This document shows, piece by piece, positions 46,382-55,890 of a stretch of 64,000 nucleotides of DNA. A model generated the notes under the pieces. That model was not told where the DNA came from, made no database searches, and worked only from the letters and a program-made list of their open reading frames with translations. The stretch's first letter is position 1, and each line of letters starts with the position of its first letter. The position numbers were made by a program, and so were the translations under genes. Origin of the DNA: Paenibacillus sp. EZ-K15 (GTDB taxonomy: Bacteria > Bacillota > Bacilli > Paenibacillales > Paenibacillaceae); contig NZ_PDHM01000008.1 of NCBI RefSeq assembly GCF_002573715.1, positions 87,351-151,350 of the forward strand. Direction: 5' to 3'.

Positions 46382-46860
46382 CTATAAGCTTTTTTTTAGT
46401 GCAGGGAAGGTTTTGTTGCGAAAGGTTTCTTGTTCATCTGGATCAGCTGATTCCAGTGTGTACGTGGCTTTCGTGTAACTAAACCCCAACCGATGAAGCA
46501 ATTTGGACATCCCTCTCTCTGTAAACATTTTCCGGAATTCACGTTCAACAAAGAGCATAGCCAGCTTTAGCGTCCAGGTATATTTGGCCTCGATGCCCAC
46601 GTCAACTGGTCGCTTAGTGGCGATGGTTTCAGCTAATATTTGTTCCTGTTCATCGCTTAATCTATGCGGCTTTCCGGGGGAGTGGCCAAGCGCCAGCGCA
46701 TTGATACCGCCTTCATGGTAACTTCGAATATAGCCACTGATGGTTTTCTCCTTGCGCTTTATCATCCTTGCGATTTCTCGGTTCGTACGGCCTTCTAGAT
46801 GATGAAGGACAGCAAGATAGCGTTCGTTCAGCCTATATAGTAGGTTTTTACGAGTATATA
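46382..46860 (-). pseudogene. IS630-type transposase fragment
   Basis: The minus strand encodes 127 codons from 46765. Coding continues upstream without ATG to about 46855 (RKNLLYRLNERYLAVLHHL, GRTNREIA). HTH segments and the linker KYTWTLKLAMLFVEREFRKMFTERGMSKLLHRLG resemble the N-terminal half of IS630/Tc1 transposases. The DDE domain is missing. Confidence 0.65.
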
Positions 46861-47076
46861 CAATTTACATTATAACCAAAAATTCCAACAAGGTAGAACT
46901 TATGCCCTATCGGAATTATTTTCATGCCTTTGTATTGTTTGAATTGTAATAATCTGATTAAAAAAACGTGGAATTAATTTAAAAAAAGTAAATAAAGTAA
47001 GATAATAGCACATTTAAACCTGTGGCATGTCTCATGGGAGCGCTACAGATAAATAAAAAAACAAGGAGGTTTGAAA

Positions 47077-48081
47077 ATGACTAATAAAAGGTTTCCTTTT
47101 AAGCCCTTATCACTTTTGGTAGTTTTAGCAGTATTTCTATCCACATTCTGTGCAGCCTTACCATCAGTAAACGCAGCCGCTAGAGGAGCATGGGCTCCAG
47201 ATACCGCATATGCAGTAAATGACACAGTAACCTATAGTGGAAGCACTTACACTTGTCTTCAGGCACATACTTCTCTCGTAGGTTGGGAACCGTCCAATGT
47301 TCCTGCTTTATGGCAGAAAGGCGGTAGCGGCGGAACTACGCCACCAACAACGAATGGAGTAACATTCTATGCAGATATAAACTATGGAGGAAAAGCAGTG
47401 ACACTCGGGATAGGCAATTATACACTGTCTCAGTTGAACGCAAACGGAATTCCGAATGATTGGATGTCGTCTCTTAAGGTTCCAAGCGGTTGGACGGTTG
47501 AAGTATATGAGAATGATAATTTTGGAGGAACCAAGTGGACCTTTACTTCAGATTCTTCCTGGGTTGGCAACACGATCAATGACAAAATGTCATCGGTCAA
47601 GATTTATACGGGTTCACCATCTCCTACAGTAACAAAGCCTGCCGAGGTTCCAAGCCATATATGGACATATGTCATGAATGCGGACAATGCCTATGGGAAA
47701 GGCGGAGATTTTGCTTTATTGCTAAGTGCTGTTATCAAAAAGGAAAGCAGCTTTGGAGCAGGTTTACCAGGTAGTCCATCGGCCGGCGACGGATTGATGC
47801 AGGTAGAACCAAACACACGCAATGCGTATTTATCTCAATTCAGCTCAAAATTTGGCCGTGCGTATAATCATAGTAGTGAACAAGATCAGGTATATCTGGG
47901 CGCGTTGATTTTAAATGAGAAGATTACGAAGTTTGGAAATATCTACAACGGATTATTACACTACAACGGTGGAGATAACTGGTATCCGGGAGCTACGGAT
48001 TCTTATGGCCGTCCTATTCTGGCAGATCAATATGCAGATGCAGTTTACGCTACGTATAAGGGCTATGGCGGTAAGAATTAA
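47077..48081 (+). CDS. Secreted CBM5/12 + beta/gamma-crystallin + lytic-transglycosylase-like protein
   Basis: ATG 47077 follows AAGGAGGT. 334 residues. Signal peptide ends near SVNA-A. Residues about 37-80 are a chitin-binding type module (GAWAPDTAYAVNDTVTYSG, YTCLQAHTS, LWQKG). Residues about 95-175 are a beta/gamma-crystallin fold (TFYADINYGGKAVTLGIGNY, VEVYENDNFGG). Residues about 190-330 are a lysozyme-like SLT domain with VIKKESSFGAG (catalytic Glu), GDGLMQVEPNTR and LLHYNGGDN. Likely a cell-wall or chitin hydrolase. The module trio is uncommon. Confidence 0.85.
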   Translation: MTNKRFPFKPLSLLVVLAVFLSTFCAALPSVNAAARGAWAPDTAYAVNDTVTYSGSTYTCLQAHTSLVGWEPSNVPALWQKGGSGGTTPPTTNGVTFYADINYGGKAVTLGIGNYTLSQLNANGIPNDWMSSLKVPSGWTVEVYENDNFGGTKWTFTSDSSWVGNTINDKMSSVKIYTGSPSPTVTKPAEVPSHIWTYVMNADNAYGKGGDFALLLSAVIKKESSFGAGLPGSPSAGDGLMQVEPNTRNAYLSQFSSKFGRAYNHSSEQDQVYLGALILNEKITKFGNIYNGLLHYNGGDNWYPGATDSYGRPILADQYADAVYATYKGYGGKN

Positions 48082-48295
48082 GGTGTTACATTGATATGAA
48101 AATTGAAAAATAGCGAGACGTGAAAGGATTTTCTTGTTGAGTGGAAGCGGCTTATTTAATTTGAAAGGGCATGAGTTACCATCCGCAGAGCTCTTGGGAC
48201 CGTCAAGCAGTTCGGTCAGAATCAGTAACATTGGCCACTGCTTGCGTTGCCATCAGAAAGTGGCCATGTTGATGAGGCGCTATAAAGAGGACGGA

Positions 48296-48330
48296 AAAGA
48301 GAGCCCAATATGTCCATTGGGCTCTCGGAA
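48296..48330 (+). terminator. Hairpin downstream of the hydrolase
   Basis: GAGAGCCCAAT pairs with ATTGGGCTCTC; no T tract follows. Confidence 0.4.
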
Positions 48331-48405
48331 TGATACCGTAACTGGCTGAATGACAGGATTCGTATGAACACTATAGTTCTGTGAGAGCCTGCGAAAGTTG
48401 AGTTA

Positions 48406-49092
48406 TTAATTGTTAAAATCTCTATAGTATTCTACGGCTTTAGGTCTTTTTGTTCCAGCTATTGTTTGTGTTGAAACCAAATCATTAACTCTTCCAAGAT
48501 ATACGCTACCTAAATATTCGTCATAGACATCATAAGTTTTTACAATAGTACTATATTCATCATAATTAACTGCACCGTAATAATCTCGTGTAGTGTAATT
48601 ACCTTCTGGGCCAGTATACTCTATGGTTTTTGACCAAGTATTTGAAAATGATCCTTCAGCACCGCCAGTTAATTCAATGTTAATTAATGATCTGATTTTT
48701 GCTGAAACAGATCCAGAGTATTGAACGCTCGCACTAACAGTTTTAGAATCAGAGATTGTTTTTTTTACTCCCTTAGGAACACTAATTAAAAATATATCTT
48801 TTTCTCTTGGCCCAACATTATATCGTGAGATAGTATTTTTTGCTACTTCAGAGAATGAAGATCTATAGACACGTCTGTCTCCAGCAAAAGGGGTAGTTTC
48901 ATTAAGTTTGGTCTCATCAATAAATTCAATTCTAGCATTTGGTTGACCTTCAGGTGAAGCAACTACAATTTCCTCTGACCATTGTGGTTCTTGTGCAGTA
49001 GATTCTTCTGCCGATACTATTGAAGTAAAAACAGAAAAGATTAATACGCATGATAAAATAGATGATAGTAGACTTTTTTTCTTCATAAACAC
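48406..49092 (-). CDS. Secreted protein, possibly beta-pore-forming
   Basis: Minus strand, 228 residues. Signal peptide to about residue 28 (FTSIVSAEES). The mature part has alternating Ser/Thr and hydrophobic residues (TISDSKTVSASVQYSGSVSA) around KIRSLINIELTGGAEGSFSN. This is a pattern seen in aerolysin/ETX-MTX2-type beta-hairpin loops, but no firm signature was found. It could equally be a bacteriocin or antigenic protein. Confidence 0.6.
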   Translation of the reverse strand: MFMKKKSLLSSILSCVLIFSVFTSIVSAEESTAQEPQWSEEIVVASPEGQPNARIEFIDETKLNETTPFAGDRRVYRSSFSEVAKNTISRYNVGPREKDIFLISVPKGVKKTISDSKTVSASVQYSGSVSAKIRSLINIELTGGAEGSFSNTWSKTIEYTGPEGNYTTRDYYGAVNYDEYSTIVKTYDVYDEYLGSVYLGRVNDLVSTQTIAGTKRPKAVEYYRDFNN

Positions 49093-49286
49093 TCACATCC
49101 TTTATGATTATTTGGTTCCATTGTAATATAATTCCATACAAAATATATTATTCCTTCTTTTCCTGAATAATTAACAAATGAGTGTATGGTGGTTTTCGAT
49201 CTTAATCGTAGTTGTATGCATTTCTTACGGCTTGGATAGATATAGGGGTTCCGCCAACATTTTAACGAAAATATACGCTAAGCGGA

Positions 49287-49318
49287 TAATAGGCTGCTGA
49301 TGCTTCAGCAGCCTATTA
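49287..49318. other. Perfect hairpin, function unknown
   Basis: ATAGGCTGCTGA pairs with TCAGCAGCCTAT around a 4-nt loop, in the gap between the secreted-protein gene and the serine hydrolase. Confidence 0.4.
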
Positions 49319-49405
49319 AGATCAAGATGCGTTTTTAATTACTTGCACTCGTATAGGGGGCTTTCCGCTGTCCATTACTCAATAACATATTCCTGGGTTA
49401 AAGAA

Positions 49406-49441
49406 CAAAAGCTTGCCGACTATTGGCAAGCTTTTGTTTCA
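49406..49441. terminator. Bidirectional terminator after the serine hydrolase gene
   Basis: AAAAGCTTGCC and GGCAAGCTTTTG form a hairpin with a 7-nt loop. Confidence 0.65.
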
Positions 49442-49531
49442 AATAAAATTTATGGTGGTTTTGGCATAATACCTGATTTATCCGCAAAGCCTAGCAAGAT
49501 TTTTGTGTAACATCTAGGGATCTCCGAACGG

Positions 49532-51001
49532 TTACTGAGTTTTATAAGCTATAGTATCATTACCATATACATCAAAATGAGCCATTCGAACCCCACCACT
49601 TGGTTTTATATTGAAAACCACCCTCTCATCAATATCCTTTGCTACACATGTTATTGAAGTCGCTTGATCTGATACCGGGTAAATTTCATACTTAAACCAT
49701 GCGCCATGATTCTTCCGCATAAATAAATACAATTTGCAATCTTCATAGGTTACTATGATTGTCGAGTTAGGATTAATTCCATACTCTTGAAACACCTTAT
49801 AGAATGCACCAATTGATATTTTAGGAACATCCATATGGATTAATTGAACCAAAGCATCTTTCATATTTCGCTCAAAGTACTGACCCTGCTCTGTGATGTC
49901 TCCATACTCATAGATACCCTCAAGTTGTTTCATTATAGATTCGTTAATGTGTATAGGGTTTGTTGTCGCTAGTTCTTGCAATTCTCCCCCTAATGCTATC
50001 TCAGCTAAGCACTGGCTAATACGTTGAACAGGCGTTAAATCAAAATTACTCAGTACGATAATAACAAGGTCATCGTTAACATATCGGTTGAAATCAGACC
50101 AAAAACCGTTCATGCTTCCAAAATGTCCAATACGCTTCCTTGGTTGATTATTAATGTTTTGTTCATCAACAACCCAGCCATAACTTCCACAGTACGTAGT
50201 GTATTGGTCAAAGAGGATCTTCAGAGAATCTTTGCTGACCAAAGTATCGGTGTAAAGGGCACGATCCCACAAGTATAGTTCTTCAACCGTAGAATACATT
50301 GAACCGGCACCAAGGTGAAGAGTCATATCTACATATTCAGTATGAATTATTTCTTTGCATACGGAATACCCAGAAGCAAGGTCTTTAACAAACGTCCTAC
50401 AGTCCTCAATACCTGTATTTTCCAAGTGTAAAGGCCGACAAATTCTTTCTTTGATATATTCTCCGTAGGAAATTCCGGATACTTTTTCAATAATTGCGCT
50501 CAGTAAAATATAAGAAGAGCTGCAATACCTATGTTCTTCCCCCGGCGTAAATTCCAAAGGCTTATCCTTTATCATCTGAATGGTCTCTTCAAGTGTTGAA
50601 TAAAGCCTCTGTGTTTTTTCCCAGTATCCAGGGAAACCCGGATAATCTGGAATACCGGAAGAATGAGATAATAAATGATGTAATGAAATTAGATGTCCGT
50701 TTGGATAATCTTCCAGGTATTGACCAATGTAATCATGAACATTCAGCTTCCCCTGTTCTTGAAGTTGTAATATTGCCATTGCAGTAAAAGCCTTCGTGAG
50801 TGAACCGATACGAAATTTTGTATTCCGTGAATTCGGAACATCATGTTCGATGTTTGCCATACCATAGCCTTCGTTTAATAATAAACGACCATGTTGAGCG
50901 ACCAAAATAGCACCATTAAAATAACCTCGACTTGCTAAAGCATGCATATACCGTTTTAATTTTAGGCTAGTTTCATTATGGTTCATTTGAATATTACTCA
51001 T
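49532..51001 (-). CDS. Serine hydrolase, class C beta-lactamase fold
   Basis: Minus strand, 489 residues, no signal peptide. SxxK motif Ser67-Leu-Thr-Lys70 in FRIGSLTKAFTAMAI, a YCSSSYILL segment at the place of YxN, and GHFGSMNGFWSDF at the place of HxG. These fit the beta-lactamase/esterase (PBP4*) group. A C-terminal domain of about 120 residues follows. Secreted action is unlikely without a signal. Unusually, expression appears to pass a 270-bp leader with a short uORF and an intrinsic terminator (see 51040-51246). Confidence 0.88.
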   Translation of the reverse strand: MSNIQMNHNETSLKLKRYMHALASRGYFNGAILVAQHGRLLLNEGYGMANIEHDVPNSRNTKFRIGSLTKAFTAMAILQLQEQGKLNVHDYIGQYLEDYPNGHLISLHHLLSHSSGIPDYPGFPGYWEKTQRLYSTLEETIQMIKDKPLEFTPGEEHRYCSSSYILLSAIIEKVSGISYGEYIKERICRPLHLENTGIEDCRTFVKDLASGYSVCKEIIHTEYVDMTLHLGAGSMYSTVEELYLWDRALYTDTLVSKDSLKILFDQYTTYCGSYGWVVDEQNINNQPRKRIGHFGSMNGFWSDFNRYVNDDLVIIVLSNFDLTPVQRISQCLAEIALGGELQELATTNPIHINESIMKQLEGIYEYGDITEQGQYFERNMKDALVQLIHMDVPKISIGAFYKVFQEYGINPNSTIIVTYEDCKLYLFMRKNHGAWFKYEIYPVSDQATSITCVAKDIDERVVFNIKPSGGVRMAHFDVYGNDTIAYKTQ

Positions 51002-51039
51002 ATTTTTATTTCCTCCTATTTCTTTGTTACGAATTAGAA

Positions 51040-51309
51040 GGAACGCAAGTGTTTGGTTGCATCGGAGACAGATTTAGAAAAAAACAAAAAAAAGCGGAAT
51101 AACCCTAGGGGGTTCCGCTTCGGTTCAAGATAATGACAACCTTGCGTTCCCATAATGGTCAAAATAGGCAGACGAATCCCTTGGTCTTAAATAGAATTTT
51201 TTTCTGCACTATTCAATAAAATGGACCATTACAGGCTAGCTGGCATTAAAATTGCTCCTTCCAAATATCTCCTACATTTTAATTTACGTTTATTTTAATC
51301 GAAAGTCAA
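51040..51309 (-). promoter_or_regulatory. Leader with promoter, uORF and attenuator hairpin
   Basis: On the minus strand: -35 TTGACT (51309-51304), 17-bp spacer, -10 TAAATT (51286-51281). Then SD AAGGAG (51260-51255) and a five-codon frame ATG CCA GCT AGC CTG TAA (51246-51229). TAATGGTC after it can pair with GACCATTA (51160-51153). GGAACGCAAG (51150-51141) can pair with CTTGCGTTCC (51049-51040). Between them lies a terminator hairpin AAGCGGAA...TTCCGCTT with eight T (51120-51084). This is the layout of ribosome-dependent attenuation. Pairings are computed by eye. Confidence 0.7.
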
Positions 51310-51911
51310 TTTAGGGTTTCTAAAATATATTAATGACCACTAATTTAGATTAGCGGTCATTAGGTATTTCAGAACATATACTTGATGTCCGCTAATGTTG
51401 ATGGAATGCGCGTTCAAATCGGAGTTTCGGCGCTTCACGCAGATGCCAATCCTCAGAACGTCTTTATGCTCCCATACTCTTTATATGGACCCGATGCCGG
51501 TCAAGCCGGAATGTGAGCCCAGGAAGTACAACCATTTATCCACTCATCGCGGTAGGAGTCGCAGTAGCCGCAGCAGTAGCGACCGTTTCTTTGAGATTAT
51601 CACGTTCAAAAACGAGACAGAAGGCTGAGAGTGACGTTGTATACACTCGGACTTAACATTTGTCAGAACGCGGTTACTATCACATCATGCAGAGCGCCTG
51701 GAGTTGAATGGTTTTCTCTCACTCATTCAACTGTAAGTTTCTTGTAAGGAATCATTAATAATAAAGCAGGATTTATACTTTACGATTAAATTGTACCCAC
51801 AATGATTCATAACTACGAAGAGGATAAAACATAACATCACACGCTTATGTTTTTTGGAGAACGTCTCTCCTAAAGGAAGAATATTTCTACGGTGATAATC
51901 TGTGCAGAACG
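51310..51911. other. Intergenic, nothing recognised
   Basis: Short frames only; a Ser/Arg-rich 77-codon frame at 51395 has no SD and odd composition. No repeats or clear structure. Confidence 0.35.
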
Positions 51912-52358
51912 ATGGAGAATAACTCTTTTTATAGATCACCATTAATTATAAGGGATCTTTTGGAGTACTTTGCAGACCAAATTGTCAGACATCAAATAAG
52001 TGTATCGGGAGGTATCCATCCAAACAGTTTATTCTGGGTACTCGAAAAAATAGTGACTAAGTTTAGCGACAATTTCTTTAAGGCGTGGTTGAGTATAGCA
52101 GGGAAGAGAAGTCAAGAAACTAGTGTTCCTCGCTGGGACGATATCGAAAAAATGAGGGATTTGAGTTTTCCTGACATGGCTTTTAAATACGCCCAGAAGA
52201 AAAATGGCTCCTTAAGTTCCGTTGAAATTTACCATTTAGCTTTAAAACAATCAGTTAACCAATATAATTGTCCGAATCATAAGCAAGAAAGCATTCCAAT
52301 CTATGTTTTCATTTACAACTCAGAAAATTGCAATGTTAGTCATGAGCAAACCAGATGA
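51912..52358 (+). CDS. Hypothetical protein, possibly truncated
   Basis: 148 residues without a good ribosome site. Composition is protein-like and helical (IIRDLLEYFADQIVRHQ, LEKIVTKFSDNFFKAWLSIAG). Not recognised. A terminator follows at 52415-52455. Confidence 0.45.
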   Translation: MENNSFYRSPLIIRDLLEYFADQIVRHQISVSGGIHPNSLFWVLEKIVTKFSDNFFKAWLSIAGKRSQETSVPRWDDIEKMRDLSFPDMAFKYAQKKNGSLSSVEIYHLALKQSVNQYNCPNHKQESIPIYVFIYNSENCNVSHEQTR

Positions 52359-52414
52359 TGAAAATAAATAACTCCAAAAATCAGTTGATCTATATGTTAA
52401 AAAATTGAATTTTT

Positions 52415-52455
52415 AAAACCCGTTGATGATCAATTCCAACGGGTTTTTATTTTTT
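52415..52455 (+). terminator. Intrinsic terminator
   Basis: AAAACCCGTTG pairs with CAACGGGTTTTT, followed by ATTTTT. Confidence 0.8.
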
Positions 52456-52539
52456 ATAAAACGATAATGGATGAAATCTAAGAGGGAAAAAGGCTTGTCC
52501 TTTAACGGTACATCGCGCCTGTAGAATCGGCGCCGGCTG

Positions 52540-52709
52540 GCGAGTAAGCTCCCGGCCTTCGCGGAGCACGTGGGCGGGAGGATGCTAAAGACGGGTACAA
52601 ACATGCTGGTGCCGAACAAAACAAGTGGAGCGATACGTTGCTGGAACTGGTGAATCCGGTAGGCGGGCGCTATTTAATCCTAACCAAAGAAATTCCTTCG
52701 TTTAATGGA
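52540..52709 (+). pseudogene. C-terminal fragment of an unidentified protein
   Basis: A frame ending at 52709 reads KWSDTLLELVNPVGGRYLI then LTKEIPSFNG, with codon use richer in G+C than the surroundings. No start or N-terminal part remains. Source family not recognised. Confidence 0.4.
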
Positions 52710-52747
52710 TAGCCTTGAAAAGTTTGTTAAATTTTTATAATCAACCC

Positions 52748-52777
52748 TTTACATACTATAGGGGGGTAGTGTATATT
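52748..52777 (+). promoter_or_regulatory. Promoter with CsoR/RcnR-like G-tract operator in the spacer
   Basis: TTTACA (52748-52753), 18-bp spacer, TATATT (52772-52777). The spacer holds ATACTA-TAGGGGGG-TAGTGTAT, a G6 core within an imperfect inverted repeat, as in operators of the CsoR/RcnR/FrmR/CstR family. Downstream, ATG 52810 starts a short frame (SFNENCCNHINAAHKTV then stop) that resembles the N-terminus of such regulators, cut short. Confidence 0.6.
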
Positions 52778-52963
52778 AATTGTAAAATTAAGGATGTGAG
52801 GCAATGTAGATGATTTCAGAAAGTTTTAATGAAAATTGTTGTAATCACATCAATGCTGCTCATAAGACGGTGCAAGAAAAAGCCACCATTCAGATAAAGT
52901 AAAGAATAACTTAACGATTAGTTCAGAAGATAATAAGCCATATATTGAAAGGAATGAAAAATT

Positions 52964-54376
52964 ATGAGTTTAGAAGCTTTGAATGAACAAGTAAAAAGGG
53001 ATCTTTCTTATCTTGCATTTGGGGGAGAGGACTGGGTATGCCGGGCTTACCATCCTGAGGGGCATGTCTACGATGTAGTGATTATAGGAGGCGGCCAGTG
53101 TGGTTTAGGTGTGGGCTTTGGGCTTTTGCGTGAAAGAATATCTAATATCCTGATCATCGATGAAAATGTTGAAGGATATGAAGGGCCTTGGGTAACGTAC
53201 GCTCGTATGATGACATTGCGTACGGCTAAACATTTGACATCCATTGATCTTGGAGTGCCTTCTCTGACTTTTCGCTCCTGGTGGGAAGCGCAATTTGGAC
53301 CGCAAAGTTGGGAGAACGTCGATAAGATTCCACGGAACGATTGGATGAACTATCTGCGTTGGTATCGAAAGGTTCTTCATTTACCTGTTGTTAATGAGGT
53401 AAAGGTGAAGCTTATTGAGCCTGCAGGGGAAGGTGTTTATCGATTGCATATAGAAGGAGCGGGAGCATCTTCTCGTACATTGCTGGCCCGGAAGGTTATC
53501 TTAGCCACTGGTATTAAAGGCAGCGGGGAATGGCACGTACCACCTATGATTTCCGAAACATTACCTCGTCACCTCTATGCACACACTTCAGAAGACAGTG
53601 ACTTTAAGGCCCTAAAAGGCAAGAAGGTGGGCATTTTGGGCGGTGGAGCCTCGGCTTTTGATAATGCCAATTATGCATTAACTGAAGACGTGGGTTCGGC
53701 TCATGTGTTTGTTCGCCGCACGGAGATACCACGTATTAACCCCATTCGAAAAATGGGGGCTGCAGGTATAATTGAACGTTTTCATGTTCTATCTGATGCT
53801 GATAAGTATTCCGTTATGGCCCATTACTTAGAACATCAACCTCCTACAAATGACACCTTTGAACGTGCAGCCTCACATCCCGGCTTTACACTCCACTTAG
53901 GTGCACCATGGCTTGACGTACAGGTTGAAGCTGATAAGGCTGTTGTCACTACTCCACAAGGTAATTTCACTTTTGATTTTTTAATCATTTCCACTGGTCT
54001 AATGACGGATCATTCTTTACGTCCAGAGCTAAAGCTTTTCGAACGCCATATTGCACGTTGGGGCGACTATTATCATGCACCTGCTGAGATCGCCAGCCCC
54101 AAGCTCGATGCGTATCCTTACCTTGGCCCTGGCTTTACTTTCACATCCCGGGACAAAACGGATGCAAAGCTTCTATATGGGCTTTTCGCTTTTAACTATT
54201 CAGCTCTAGTTAGCTGTGGTATCTCAGCCTCTTCGCTTCCAGGAATGAGATATGGGATACCTAGACTCGTTTCAGCTGTGGCAGACCAGCTGTTCTCTGA
54301 TCATCGTGAGGAGATTCTGAAAAATTACTATTCTTATAATGAAGCTGAATTTGTTGGAGAATGGACAAAGTCTTAA
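52964..54376 (+). CDS. FAD-dependent NAD(P)-binding oxidoreductase, CzcO/FMO-like
   Basis: 470 residues. FAD Rossmann motif VVIIGGGQCGLGVGFGL (about 38-55), second nucleotide-binding motif VGILGGGASAFDNANY (about 218-233), and a conserved TGLMTDHS near residue 342. The conserved WVTYARMMTLRT region resembles flavin-containing monooxygenases/lysine-ornithine hydroxylase-like enzymes. Substrate unknown. Forms a unit with the EamA exporter 34 bp downstream, under the G-tract promoter. Confidence 0.85.
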   Translation: MSLEALNEQVKRDLSYLAFGGEDWVCRAYHPEGHVYDVVIIGGGQCGLGVGFGLLRERISNILIIDENVEGYEGPWVTYARMMTLRTAKHLTSIDLGVPSLTFRSWWEAQFGPQSWENVDKIPRNDWMNYLRWYRKVLHLPVVNEVKVKLIEPAGEGVYRLHIEGAGASSRTLLARKVILATGIKGSGEWHVPPMISETLPRHLYAHTSEDSDFKALKGKKVGILGGGASAFDNANYALTEDVGSAHVFVRRTEIPRINPIRKMGAAGIIERFHVLSDADKYSVMAHYLEHQPPTNDTFERAASHPGFTLHLGAPWLDVQVEADKAVVTTPQGNFTFDFLIISTGLMTDHSLRPELKLFERHIARWGDYYHAPAEIASPKLDAYPYLGPGFTFTSRDKTDAKLLYGLFAFNYSALVSCGISASSLPGMRYGIPRLVSAVADQLFSDHREEILKNYYSYNEAEFVGEWTKS

Positions 54377-54410
54377 TTCACTATTCATTAATTGAAGGGA
54401 GGATAGGCAA

Positions 54411-55340
54411 TTGGGGAAAGTCTTTTCAAAATCGACGTGGGCATTACTATTACTAGTCTTTATTTGGGGTGGAAGTTATCCGATCTATAAAGTGGCTGTC
54501 CCTTATACGCCCCCGTTATTATTTGCGGGCATGCGTGCATTGATTGGGGGACTTATCCTTTCAGCTCTTATCTATAAAATAAGGAACAGGATTAAATGGC
54601 GCGAGAATTGGGCGAAATATTGTATTTCAGCATTCTTTAATACGATTCTCTTTTTCGGGTTACAGACAATAGGGCTTATGTATTTGCCAGGAGGATTGTT
54701 TTCCGTGCTTGTCTATTTTCAGCCCGTTATACTTGGATTGTTTGCTTGGATTTGGCTTGGAGAGAACATGTCTCCGTTGAAAATCATGGGGTTGATTATT
54801 GGATTTTTGGGAATTGTAATTGTCAGTGTAGACGGATTAACCGTCCATGTATCAACCATTGGTGTAATCTTAGGGTTGCTTATGGCATTTAGCTGGGCCC
54901 TTGGTGTGGTTTATGTGAAGAAGGTGAGCAAGGAAGTAGATGCATACTGGATGGTTGCTCTGCAGTTTATTATTGGTGGAGCTATTCTCTTAGGTACGGG
55001 AACAATTTTTGAAAACTGGTCAGATATTGAATGGAATAGCAAATACCTTTTGGGGCTCGGATACGCCTCCACTTTTGGCATTCCACTGGCTTATATCATT
55101 TACTACAAACTTATTAATGCGGGAGAGGCAAGCAAAGTCGGGACATTCACGTTTCTTGTACCGATCATTGCAGTATTCAACAGTACGGTGTTTTTAGATG
55201 AACCACTAACTTACCGCCTTGTCGCAGGGCTGTTACTAGTAGGTGTAAGCATTTTTTTAGTGAATTATCGCGGGAAAAAGGTGAATGCTTCATTATTCAA
55301 TAGAGCGCAGGAAAAATTTAATACGAAAGATGTCGGATGA
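54411..55340 (+). CDS. EamA/DMT-family transporter
   Basis: 309 residues from TTG 54411 (GGGAGGATAGGC upstream). Ten hydrophobic helices in two EamA repeats, with LLVFIWGGSYPIYKVAVPYTPPLLFAG in the first and ALGVVYVKKVSKEV opening the second. The C-terminal end is basic. Family members export amino acids or small metabolites, so this one may remove the product or substrate of the upstream oxidoreductase. Confidence 0.88.
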   Translation: MGKVFSKSTWALLLLVFIWGGSYPIYKVAVPYTPPLLFAGMRALIGGLILSALIYKIRNRIKWRENWAKYCISAFFNTILFFGLQTIGLMYLPGGLFSVLVYFQPVILGLFAWIWLGENMSPLKIMGLIIGFLGIVIVSVDGLTVHVSTIGVILGLLMAFSWALGVVYVKKVSKEVDAYWMVALQFIIGGAILLGTGTIFENWSDIEWNSKYLLGLGYASTFGIPLAYIIYYKLINAGEASKVGTFTFLVPIIAVFNSTVFLDEPLTYRLVAGLLLVGVSIFLVNYRGKKVNASLFNRAQEKFNTKDVG

Positions 55341-55358
55341 CAAGAACGTATATGCTTA

Positions 55359-55384
55359 AAAGCCGCGTAGCAGCGGCTTTTTTT
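55359..55384 (+). terminator. Intrinsic terminator after the transporter gene
   Basis: AAGCCGC pairs with GCGGCTT around GTAGCA-type loop, followed by T residues. Confidence 0.8.
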
Positions 55385-55770
55385 GTTTTATGTCATCAAC
55401 TTCTATCATTATCATTTGAAAAGAATTTGATGATAATTCCGTTTCTGACAAGAACATAAGGACTTTTCCGATTAACCAATAAACAGTTGGATCATGCTTT
55501 GATGTGTAAGGTGGATATTTACTCGATTTTGTTCTATGCATTAACTGAAAACATACTAGAATCTGGATTCTATGTTATAGAAACAAATTGAATAGAAAGG
55601 GTGTATTAGAAATGGCTTTTACCAGTGTAAATGCGATGGATCAAAAAGTAGCTGAGAAGTGAACTCTGCGGCACCACCTAAAAATGTCGGACACATATTA
55701 TTACACAATATATGATATGTATTTTCGATCATCCAATAATAAGTTCTAAAACTTCCCCGGATTGTTCAAT
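55385..55770. other. Intergenic with a short gene-start remnant
   Basis: AGAAAGGGTG precedes ATG 55613, whose frame stops after 16 codons (MAFTSVNAMDQKVAEK). This is likely the broken start of a lost gene. Nothing else recognised. Confidence 0.4.
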
Positions 55771-55778
55771 GAAACAAC

Positions 55779-55820
55779 CCCACCCCCCCAATCAAATGAT
55801 TTGATTGGGGGGTGTTTTGA
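55779..55820. terminator. Strong hairpin terminator
   Basis: CACCCCCCCAATCAAA pairs with TTTGATTGGGGGGTG around TGA; TTTTG follows. Confidence 0.8.
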
Positions 55821-55890
55821 ATATGGTGTTATCTGATGGATACGCCATCTAGGAAACACTAACATTTCTTTTACGTAGGGCATTCTTTTT

